A stretch of DNA of 6,813 bases from NCBI GenBank assembly GCA_003132865.1, contig PKYZ01000495.1, forward strand, positions 1 through 6,813, read 5' to 3'. Below are positions 1 through 6,029 of the stretch, in pieces; within the stretch, counting starts at the first letter, position 1; every line of letters starts with the position of its first letter. The stretch is from Bryobacterales bacterium (lineage in GTDB: Bacteria; Acidobacteriota; Terriglobia; Bryobacterales; Bryobacteraceae). The translations under genes were made by a program, and so were the position numbers. A model generated the notes under the pieces. It was given only the letters and a program-made list of their open reading frames with translations. It searched no databases and was not told where the DNA came from.

Positions 1-2094
1 CGATCTACCGGGCATTCCCGCTATGGGCTCAGCATGTCGTATGTCACCCGCGTAGCCTTCGACCAGGGTTTCAACCCGACCACCGAACTGGGCTTGGCAC
101 AGGATGTAACGGATCTGGCCGCCACTCACGTGCTCCTGTTCCCGCGTTTCGACATCCAGAACACCAATGGACTCGGGACCAACGGTTACGTGCCGCTGAT
201 CGAGAATCCTCTGTCGCACGACATCGTTGGCAACCTCACAAAGATCCACGGCGCCCACACTATCAAGTTCGGCGGCGAGTTCCGCATCCTGCGCATCAAC
301 TTTACGCAGTATGGCGAACCCGACGGCCAGTACGAGATCGACCAGACTTGGACCCAGTATCAAACCAACGCCAACAACGGCACTGGCTCGTCCTACGCCT
401 CTCTTTTGCTGGGGCTGCCCTCCTCAAGCTACGGCGGGCAGGTCACCAACGATCCCACGGCGGCCGATCAGAGCCACTACATGGCCTGGTATCTTCAGGA
501 CGACTGGAAGGTTACCCGGAAGCTGACGGTCAACCTGGGCCTGCGGTGGGAAACGGAATTCCCGCGCACGGAGCGGTTCAACCGGCTGTCCTACTGGGAT
601 GCCAATTTGCCTTCGCCCCTCGCCGGAAAGGTCCCGGCCAGCGCCTGCCCCAGTTGCGCCAACCTGATGGGGCAAATGGAATTCGTGACCACGTCCGGCT
701 CTCAATACGGGCGCGCCCAAGGCCCCACCCAGTGGCACGACTTCGGTCCGCGCGTGGGATTTGCCTACAACGTGTCCAACAAGACCGTGATCCGCTCGGG
801 CTTCGGACTCGTCTATGCGCCTTCAGCCTTGCAGGCCGCCGGCACCTCCGGCGCCCAGGGAATGGAGGGCTTCAGCCTCAACAACTACATCAACACTACC
901 TACGACAACGGGAAGACCATCCGGGCCACCCTGGCCAACCCGTTCCCATCGGGCCTTCAACTGCCTGTCGGCGTGGCCGGCGGGGCATCCACCGATATCG
1001 GCAACAGCATCGGCGAGTCGTTCTTCGCTAACTACCGGAACCCCTACTCCATCCTGTGGAATTTCAACATTCAGCGTGAACTCCCCGGGCAGATGACGAT
1101 CGAAGCCGGCTACCTCGGCAACCACAGTCTGTTCCTGGTGGATGGCGATCCGGGCTTGAACTACAACCAGTTGCCCGCATCCTATGCGTCGCTCGGCAAC
1201 CAACTCTACAATCAGGTCGCCAACCCGTTCTACGGGGTCATCAACAACGCTTCTTGCCAGATCAACCAGCAGACCGTCCAGTACGACTATCTGCTGGCGC
1301 CCTATCCGCAGTACTGCGGCGTGCAGAGCTTCCGCAAACCCACTGCCACATCCATGTACAACGCCTGGACGCTGCGCTTGAACAAGCGCTTCTCCAGCGG
1401 CCTTACCTTCCTGGTTTCGTTCACCGGCGCCAAGTTGATGGACGATTCGGCCGCCGCCGTTACGTACCTGGGACCCGTCAGCAGCACGCGCGAGGACCAG
1501 TACAACAACCGTCTGGAATGGTCCGTTTCGCCGCAGGATGTTTCCCGCACCATAGTGGCCAGTTTCGTCTACGACCTGCCGTTCGGGAAAGGCAAGAAAT
1601 TCGCCAACGAAGCTCCTCGCGGCGCCAATCTGCTGATTTCCGGCTGGCAGGCCAACGGCATCATTACCTGGTCGACCGGCACGCCCATTGTCTTGACCGG
1701 CGCTAACAACAGCATGGCTGCGCTGTTCGCTTTCGGCCAGCGGCCGGACAACAACGGCCACAGCGCCAAGCTCAGCGACCCGACCATTGCCGAGTGGTTC
1801 AATACATCGGTGTTCTCGCAGCCGCCGCTGTTCACCTTCGGCAACACCAGCCGCACGCTGCCCGACGTCCGCAACCCGGGCGTCTCCACAGCCAACCTGT
1901 CCCTGTTCAAGAACAACTACTTCGGGCCTGAGAACAAGTACAACCTCCAGTTCCGAGTGGAGGCGCAAAACGCGCTCAACCATCCGCAATTTGGCGGGCC
2001 GGACGTGAACATTACCGACGGAACGTTCGGCCAGATCAATGGTTCCGCCAATCCGCCGCGGCAGATCCAACTCGCAGTGAAGTTCAACTTCTAA
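1..2094 (+). CDS. Oar-like TonB-dependent outer-membrane receptor, C-terminal beta-barrel (5' partial)
   Basis: The reading frame is open from base 1, so the Met at base 34 is internal and the true start lies left of the window. The visible 697 residues are beta-barrel only; the plug and any carboxypeptidase-regulatory-like N-terminal domain would be upstream. Typical acidobacterial TonB-receptor signatures are present: a 'KIHGAHTIKFGGEFR' strand near residues 81-95, 'WYLQDDWKVTRKLTVNLGLRWE' near 163-184, and near the C terminus 'FRVEAQNALNHPQFGGP', ending in the aromatic 'KFNF' expected for recognition by the barrel assembly machinery. Two cysteine pairs occur: a CPSC at about 216-219, and two more cysteines near bases 1256 and 1317. 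The usual role is energy-dependent passage of a large ligand across the outer membrane. The substrate cannot be read from the barrel. The downstream symporter and GH130 genes suggest an oligosaccharide, but this is inference. No SusD-like partner lies immediately downstream. Confidence 0.93.
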   Translation, partial: RSTGHSRYGLSMSYVTRVAFDQGFNPTTELGLAQDVTDLAATHVLLFPRFDIQNTNGLGTNGYVPLIENPLSHDIVGNLTKIHGAHTIKFGGEFRILRINFTQYGEPDGQYEIDQTWTQYQTNANNGTGSSYASLLLGLPSSSYGGQVTNDPTAADQSHYMAWYLQDDWKVTRKLTVNLGLRWETEFPRTERFNRLSYWDANLPSPLAGKVPASACPSCANLMGQMEFVTTSGSQYGRAQGPTQWHDFGPRVGFAYNVSNKTVIRSGFGLVYAPSALQAAGTSGAQGMEGFSLNNYINTTYDNGKTIRATLANPFPSGLQLPVGVAGGASTDIGNSIGESFFANYRNPYSILWNFNIQRELPGQMTIEAGYLGNHSLFLVDGDPGLNYNQLPASYASLGNQLYNQVANPFYGVINNASCQINQQTVQYDYLLAPYPQYCGVQSFRKPTATSMYNAWTLRLNKRFSSGLTFLVSFTGAKLMDDSAAAVTYLGPVSSTREDQYNNRLEWSVSPQDVSRTIVASFVYDLPFGKGKKFANEAPRGANLLISGWQANGIITWSTGTPIVLTGANNSMAALFAFGQRPDNNGHSAKLSDPTIAEWFNTSVFSQPPLFTFGNTSRTLPDVRNPGVSTANLSLFKNNYFGPENKYNLQFRVEAQNALNHPQFGGPDVNITDGTFGQINGSANPPRQIQLAVKFNF

Positions 2095-2108
2095 CAGCCT
2101 GTGTAATA

Positions 2109-2135
2109 GTGGGGCAGGCCCGTGGCCTGCCCCAC
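2109..2135. repeat. REP-like perfect palindrome between receptor and symporter genes
   Basis: Arms GTGGGGCAGGCC (2109-2120) and GGCCTGCCCCAC (2124-2135) are exact reverse complements separated by the 3-nt loop CGT. Ten of the 12 pairs are G:C, so the transcript would form a very stable hairpin. The same 12-nt arm recurs at 6797-6808 with a different following triplet. An identical stem with a variable loop fits a dispersed REP/BIME-type intergenic element. No U-tract follows, so it is not a classical intrinsic terminator. It could still protect the receptor mRNA 3' end or reduce read-through into the symporter gene. Confidence 0.8.
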
Positions 2136-2140
2136 AAGAG
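2136..2140 (+). promoter_or_regulatory. Weak ribosome binding site for the symporter, abutting the hairpin
   Basis: AAGAG lies 6 nt before the ATG at 2147 and is the only Shine-Dalgarno-like sequence in the 52-bp gap. It begins on the base directly after the 12-bp palindrome. A folded hairpin would therefore sit against the ribosome landing site and could modulate symporter translation. Confidence 0.4.
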
Positions 2141-2146
2141 TCCCGC

Positions 2147-3541
2147 ATGACCGCGTCATCCCCCCCAACGGAACGGGTTCGTCTCGTCGAGCGAGTTGGC
2201 TACGCAGCCGGCGACTTGGCCTCGTGCCTCTACTACAACACCTTCAGCCTGTTCCTGATGTTCTTCTACACCGATACCTTCGGCATTGGCCCGGCCGCCG
2301 CCGGCACCATGCTGCTGGTGACGCGCACGTGGGACAACTTCGCCGACCCGCTCATGGGCCTCCTGGCCGATCGCACCAAGTCCCGGTTCGGCAAGTTCCG
2401 TCCCTGGCTGCTGTGGATCGCCGTACCGTTCTTCATCAGCGGCGTGCTGGCTTTCATTACTCCGGGGTTCGGACCCACCGGCAAGCTGCTGTACGCCTAT
2501 GCGACCTACACATTGGTCATGCTGGTTTATACCGCCATCAACATTCCCTACGGGGCGCTGCTGGGCGTGATTACTCCGGACTCGGCCGAGCGCACGCGCC
2601 TGTCTTCTTACCGCTTCCTCGGCGCTTTCGCGGGCAACCTGGTGGTGCAGGGAACGCTGCTGACCCTGGTGAAAACCCTGGGACGCGGGAATGACCGTCT
2701 GGGCTGGCCCTTAGCCGTCGGCGTGTTTGGGCTGGCAGCCATGCTGCTGTGCCTCTTCACCTTCTCCATCACGCGCGAGCGCCTCCAGGCCGTATCGGAG
2801 AGCGCCGCCACGGTGCGGGGCGACCTGCTCGACCTGCTGCGCAACCGGCCCTGGTTGGTTCTGGGCGCGGTCAGCATTCTGTGTCTGACCTGGATTTCGA
2901 TCCGCAACGCTTGCCTGGTGTATTACTTCAAATATTACGTAGGCCGCGCCGATCTTACCGCGTCATTCCTGGTGGCCGGCACGGTCTGCACCCTGGGTGG
3001 GGTGGCCCTCACCGATCGCATCACCACGCTCCTGGGCGGCAAGAAGCGCGCTTACATCTGGCTCACGCTGCTGGGCGCCGCGACGCATATCGGGCTCTAC
3101 TTCGCCGGCCCCCGGGACTTCGTCCTCATGTACGCCAGCCAGATGGCAGGCTCCTTTTTCACCGGCCCGCTGTTTCCGTTGATCTGGGCCATGTACGCGG
3201 ACACCGCCGACTACGGCGAGTGGCGGTTTGGCCGCCGCGCCACGGGCCTGATCTTCTCGGCCGGCACCTTTTCCCAGAAGATGGGCTGGACTGTGGGAGC
3301 GGCGGTGGCCGGGTGGCTGCTGGGACTCTACGGCTATCAGGCCAACGCGGCGCAGAACGTAAACACATTGTTCGGCATCCGTCTGCTGGTGAGTCTGATG
3401 CCCGCGGCCGCCTGCGGCCTCACCGTCCTGGCAGCTTCTTTTTACAATCTCGACGCGGTGTTGGAAAAGCGCATCGAGCGGGAACTGGCCGTTCGCCGGC
3501 AGGAAGGCGCTGCCGTGGAACCCGTGAGGCAATCAACATGA
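2147..3541 (+). CDS. GPH-family (MelB-like) sugar:cation symporter
   Basis: This 464-residue polytopic protein belongs to the glycoside-pentoside-hexuronide:cation symporter family of the major facilitator superfamily, with about 12 membrane helices. Family motifs are clear: G22-D23 in helix 1 (counterpart of MelB D19), 'RTWDNFADPLMG' at 60-71 with D63 and D67 matching the MelB cation-site aspartates, 'DRTKSRFGKFRPW' at 75-87, 'NIPYGAL' at 132-138, 'ADTADYGEWRFGRRATG' at 351-367, and K378 near MelB K377. Residue N132 occupies the place of MelB D124, as in many non-melibiose members of the family. The likely role is cation-coupled import of a small glycoside across the inner membrane. It overlaps the GH130 gene by 4 bp, so its cargo is probably that enzyme's substrate, a beta-mannosyl di- or oligosaccharide. 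The exact sugar and coupling ion are not determined. The ATG at 2147 is well placed, since helix 1 starts within 20 residues. Confidence 0.9.
   Translation: MTASSPPTERVRLVERVGYAAGDLASCLYYNTFSLFLMFFYTDTFGIGPAAAGTMLLVTRTWDNFADPLMGLLADRTKSRFGKFRPWLLWIAVPFFISGVLAFITPGFGPTGKLLYAYATYTLVMLVYTAINIPYGALLGVITPDSAERTRLSSYRFLGAFAGNLVVQGTLLTLVKTLGRGNDRLGWPLAVGVFGLAAMLLCLFTFSITRERLQAVSESAATVRGDLLDLLRNRPWLVLGAVSILCLTWISIRNACLVYYFKYYVGRADLTASFLVAGTVCTLGGVALTDRITTLLGGKKRAYIWLTLLGAATHIGLYFAGPRDFVLMYASQMAGSFFTGPLFPLIWAMYADTADYGEWRFGRRATGLIFSAGTFSQKMGWTVGAAVAGWLLGLYGYQANAAQNVNTLFGIRLLVSLMPAAACGLTVLAASFYNLDAVLEKRIERELAVRRQEGAAVEPVRQST
3526..3529 (+). promoter_or_regulatory. Ribosome binding site for the GH130 gene inside the symporter 3' end
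   Basis: GAGG lies 8 nt before the ATG at 3538, within the last codons of the symporter gene. Together with the ATGA stop/start overlap at 3538-3541 it fixes this start and indicates translational coupling. The same frame extends upstream without a stop, but that stretch is out-of-frame symporter coding sequence. Confidence 0.6.
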
Positions 3542-4548
3542 CCGCCACCAGTACGGATACTCAGACCATCGTCGGGGCCGCACTTCCCAATCTCCCCTGG
3601 CAGGAGCGGCCCGCCGGATCGGCCGGCGTGGTTTGGCGCTACAGCGCGAACCCCATCATCGGTTGGAACCCGGTGGGCCGCGCGGCGCGCATCTTCAACA
3701 GCGCCGCCTGGCCGCATGAAGGCGCCTTCGTGGGCGTGTTTCGCGCCGATCACCGCGACGCCATGCCCGATCTGCACTTCGGGCGCAGCCGCGACAGCAT
3801 CCACTGGGAGATCGAGCCCGAAGTCATCGCGTGGCAGGACGAAAGCGGACGCAGGGTAACCAACAGCTACGCCTACGATCCCCGGCTGTTACAGATCGAG
3901 GACACGTTTTACATCACCTGGTGCGACGACTTCCCCGGACCGTCCATCGGTCTGGGCCGCAGCCAGGACCTGCGCACGTTCATCAAGATGGAGCACCCGC
4001 TCATGCCGTTCAACCGCAATGGCGTGCTGTTTCCGCGCAAGATTGACGGCCTCTACGCGCTCCTGAGCCGCCCCAGCGACTCCGGCCACACGCCGTTTGG
4101 CGACATCATCCTGTCCTACAGCCCCGATCTGACTTACTGGGGCAAACATCGCCTGGTCATGCAGCGCCAGCCCAGGAGTTGGTGGCAGAGCACCAAGATC
4201 GGCGCCGGTCCGGTTCCCATTGAGACGCGCGAAGGCTGGCTGCTGTTTTATCACGGCGTGATCACCAACTGTAACGGCCTCGTCTACAGCATGGGCGCGG
4301 CGCTGCTCGATCTGCACGACCCCGCCAGGGTCCTGTATCGCACCAGGGATTACCTGCTCTCGCCCGAGATGCCGTACGAAACGGCCGGCTTCGTGCCCAA
4401 CGTGGTATTCCCTTGCGCCGCGCTGGCCGATGCCTCCACTGGCCGCATTGCCATCTACTACGGTGCCGCCGATTCCTGCACGGCGCTGGCATTCTGTCAG
4501 GTTGACGAACTGCTGGACTACATGAAGGCGAACTCGGAACTCTGGTAA
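3538..4548 (+). CDS. Glycoside hydrolase family 130 enzyme, probable beta-1,4-mannoside phosphorylase
   Basis: The 336-residue protein is a five-bladed beta-propeller enzyme of family GH130. It has no signal peptide, so it should act in the cytoplasm. Recognisable blocks are 'YAYDPRL' (111-117) with D114 as the probable catalytic acid, 'NRNGVLFPRKIDGLYALLSRP' (159-179), 'KIGAGPVPI' (220-228), 'EGWLLFYHG' (232-240) and 'IYYGAAD' (306-312). R160-N161, R178, K220, H239 and the tyrosine pair 307-308 fall where GH130 phosphorylases bind phosphate. The GH130 hydrolases lack several of these, so phosphorolysis giving alpha-mannose 1-phosphate is favoured. The acceptor (glucose, mannose or GlcNAc) and the subfamily cannot be fixed by eye. 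The length matches the family. The 4-bp overlap with the sugar symporter implies uptake followed by phosphorolysis. The start is set by the ATGA overlap and the GAGG 8 nt upstream. Confidence 0.88.
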   Translation: MTATSTDTQTIVGAALPNLPWQERPAGSAGVVWRYSANPIIGWNPVGRAARIFNSAAWPHEGAFVGVFRADHRDAMPDLHFGRSRDSIHWEIEPEVIAWQDESGRRVTNSYAYDPRLLQIEDTFYITWCDDFPGPSIGLGRSQDLRTFIKMEHPLMPFNRNGVLFPRKIDGLYALLSRPSDSGHTPFGDIILSYSPDLTYWGKHRLVMQRQPRSWWQSTKIGAGPVPIETREGWLLFYHGVITNCNGLVYSMGAALLDLHDPARVLYRTRDYLLSPEMPYETAGFVPNVVFPCAALADASTGRIAIYYGAADSCTALAFCQVDELLDYMKANSELW

Positions 4549-4565
4549 GAGCCCTCCGTGGCACA

Positions 4566-4600
4566 ACCACCAGCCACCGACCACGAGCCACCAGCCACGG
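4566..4600. repeat. Degenerate 7-bp tandem repeat (five units) in the convergent gap
   Basis: Five consecutive heptamers fit RCCACSR: ACCACCA, GCCACCG, ACCACGA, GCCACCA, GCCACGG. They occupy half of the 71-bp space between the stop codons of the GH130 gene and the convergent HTH/membrane gene. The array is non-coding on both strands as annotated. Heptamer tandem repeats resemble the short tandemly repeated elements described in some cyanobacteria; the comparison is by form only. A short CGCGC-AAA-GCGCG hairpin follows at 4601-4613. Confidence 0.6.
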
Positions 4601-4619
4601 CGCGCAAAGCGCGGCCGGG

Positions 4620-5891
4620 CTACCAGACATGCGCGGCGATCACTTCGGGCCGTTCCGGCGAGTCGCCCAGTATTTCCGAGTGCAGCACCAGTTGCACATT
4701 GCGCGTGTTCCAGCCGGGCGGCAGCTTCGCCAGAAGCGGAGTGAGGGCGCTCGAATCGGAGAGAATCCGGCCGGCCTCGTCGGTGCCGTATTGCGTGAGG
4801 CCCGCGCCCATTACCAGGAAGCCACCGGTGCGGGCGTGTACCAGGCGATCGACGATCAGGTAATCCTCCGTCGAACGGCCGTTGTCGGTCTTGCCGGCCA
4901 GGGTCCAATGCCGGCTACCGGTCGAGTCCAGGATGCACGGCCGGGAATCGCAGAACGCGAATTGGTAACGCGATCCCTTGTTCAATTCCATGGACCAGCG
5001 GTTGGTGAACGCCCCGATCAGCACGGCCGCCGAGTCGCGCAGATCCGACGAATCCAGCTTGCTTGCCAGACGCGCCTTGGCGGTGCGCGAGTGGCGCACG
5101 AACAACTCTTCCAGGCGCATGGCCGCCACGCAGTCTCCAAAGCCCACGTACTGGTCGAAGGACGGCACGAAGTCGGAGCCGTTCAGGGAGTTGGGCGGCA
5201 CGTTGATGGCAGTCTGCGCCTCTAACGCTTTGGGGCCATTCAATGCGGCGTCGAGCGCCCGCGCGTGGGTGGAAGGATGGTACACCACGGGATGCGCCAG
5301 CACCAGCAATACAGGCGTCTGCTGGCTGAAGACCGGCTGCCAGAAAGTATCGAATAGGGCGGGCCTATTGCGCCACAACAATCTCGGCGCTAGGACCGCC
5401 GCGGCGAGCAATGGCACCGCCGCAGCCGCCAGCCACAGGCGCCGCCGTCCCGCCCGCCACCGCACTCTGCGCTCCGGGACCGCGGGTTGCGGAAGTGTAG
5501 GTTCCGGAACAGCCACCGCCCCGGCAGTGTAGAAGGTTGGAATATACGATCCGGTGGGCAATTCGATCCGGATCCGGTCGTTAGTCCCTTCGGTGGCGTA
5601 GTAGTGCTCCAGCCGCTTGCGGACCTCCCGCGCCCCCACGCGCACGATGCTGTCGTGGTCCAGGTCGGCATCGGCGTTCCGTCCGAACACCTCGACGGCA
5701 ATGGTGCGTTCCTTCAAGCTGTCGACATCGCCCTCGAGCGCTTTGTCAATGGCAAATTGCAGGAACTTCTGGCAGCGCTTGCTTCCATGGAAAGCGCTGC
5801 TCTCCAGCACACGCGTCAGTTGACGCGTGACGTCCGCGCGATTTGCCGGCTGCAACGCGGCAGACTCGGGATACGAGGTCGGCTGTGCCAA
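4620..5891 (-). CDS. Membrane-anchored HTH-like protein with extracytoplasmic domain of unknown function
   Basis: From a TTG start the protein has 423 residues. Residues about 19-124 form a domain common in acidobacterial proteins, with 'SSAFHGSKRCQKFLQF', 'LKERTIAVEVFGR', 'DSIVRVGAREVRKRLEHYY' and 'IRIELPTGSYIPTF'. I read this as winged-helix-like and DNA-binding. A proline-rich linker and an RRVRWRAGRRR basic stretch precede one membrane helix (about 152-173). The remaining 250 residues, outside the membrane, end in 'AAHVW' and contain 'FGDCVAAMRL', 'DLRDSAAVLIGAFTNRWSMEL' and 'TGGFLVMGAGLTQYGTDEAG'. The pattern resembles this acidobacterial family, but its function is unknown to me. The layout recalls ToxR/CadC one-component sensors, so it may bind DNA in response to an envelope signal; that is inference. 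The frame runs up to a GTG at 5990, but TTG 5891 is preferred because AGGGGG lies 6 nt upstream. It is convergent with the GH130 gene. Confidence 0.8.
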   Translation of the reverse strand: MAQPTSYPESAALQPANRADVTRQLTRVLESSAFHGSKRCQKFLQFAIDKALEGDVDSLKERTIAVEVFGRNADADLDHDSIVRVGAREVRKRLEHYYATEGTNDRIRIELPTGSYIPTFYTAGAVAVPEPTLPQPAVPERRVRWRAGRRRLWLAAAAVPLLAAAVLAPRLLWRNRPALFDTFWQPVFSQQTPVLLVLAHPVVYHPSTHARALDAALNGPKALEAQTAINVPPNSLNGSDFVPSFDQYVGFGDCVAAMRLEELFVRHSRTAKARLASKLDSSDLRDSAAVLIGAFTNRWSMELNKGSRYQFAFCDSRPCILDSTGSRHWTLAGKTDNGRSTEDYLIVDRLVHARTGGFLVMGAGLTQYGTDEAGRILSDSSALTPLLAKLPPGWNTRNVQLVLHSEILGDSPERPEVIAAHVW

Positions 5892-5897
5892 TGCTAA

Positions 5898-5903
5898 CCC
5901 CCT
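5898..5903 (-). promoter_or_regulatory. Ribosome binding site that decides the TTG start of the HTH/membrane gene
   Basis: On the minus strand AGGGGG is followed by 6 nt (TTAGCA) and then TTG at 5891-5889. The alternative in-frame GTG at 5990 has no purine-rich sequence at a useful distance, and no in-frame ATG exists before the conserved domain. Confidence 0.5.
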
Positions 5904-5919
5904 GACCGGAACATATCTC

Positions 5920-5948
5920 GTTGTAGCACTTCCGGCTGGATTGGGCAA
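5920..5948 (-). promoter_or_regulatory. Candidate sigma-70-type promoter for the HTH/membrane gene
   Basis: Minus-strand TTGCCC (5948-5943, 4 of 6 matches to TTGACA) and TACAAC (5925-5920, 4 of 6 matches to TATAAT) are separated by exactly 17 bp. The -10 box ends 28 nt before the TTG start, leaving a short leader that includes the AGGGGG site. If real, it lies inside the longer reading frame from GTG 5990 and supports the shorter protein. Matches of this quality arise by chance, so this is only a candidate. The rest of the 138-bp gap (5892-6029) shows nothing further. Confidence 0.25.
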
Positions 5949-6029
5949 GGGCGCCAGGAAGCCAAGAAACAGTGAGGCCGGCGATGTCACCGAGCCGAGT
6001 CTTCGACTGGATGCCGTTGCATCGCTCGG

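Noticed and set aside
34..36. ATG at base 34 as the start of the receptor gene
   Set aside because: The frame is open through base 1, the product would lack the plug domain, and no ribosome site is visible; it is an internal Met of a gene cut by the window edge.
823..2148. Long antisense open frame opposite the receptor gene
   Set aside because: It mirrors GC-rich codon bias of the receptor strand, has low-complexity R/G/V-rich composition and no recognisable domain.
2749..3537. Upstream extension of the GH130 reading frame inside the symporter gene
   Set aside because: It is the out-of-frame shadow of the symporter; GH130 homology begins after the ATG at 3538, which has its own ribosome site.
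4566..4600. Heptamer array as a CRISPR
   Set aside because: The units are 7 bp, directly adjacent, without spacers, and no cas gene is present.
4601..4613. CGCGC-AAA-GCGCG as an intrinsic terminator for the convergent genes
   Set aside because: The stem is only 5 bp and neither strand has a T-tract after it.
3889..4908. Minus-strand open frame spanning the GH130 3' end, the convergent gap and part of the HTH gene
   Set aside because: It overlaps two well-supported genes, translates through the heptamer repeat as W/G-rich sequence and resembles no protein family.
4629..5225. Plus-strand open frame antisense to the HTH/membrane gene
   Set aside because: It is a shadow of a gene with recognisable conserved motifs on the minus strand.
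5891..5990. N terminus of the long HTH form as a signal peptide
   Set aside because: It would place a DNA-binding-like domain outside the cell and depends on a poorly supported GTG start.
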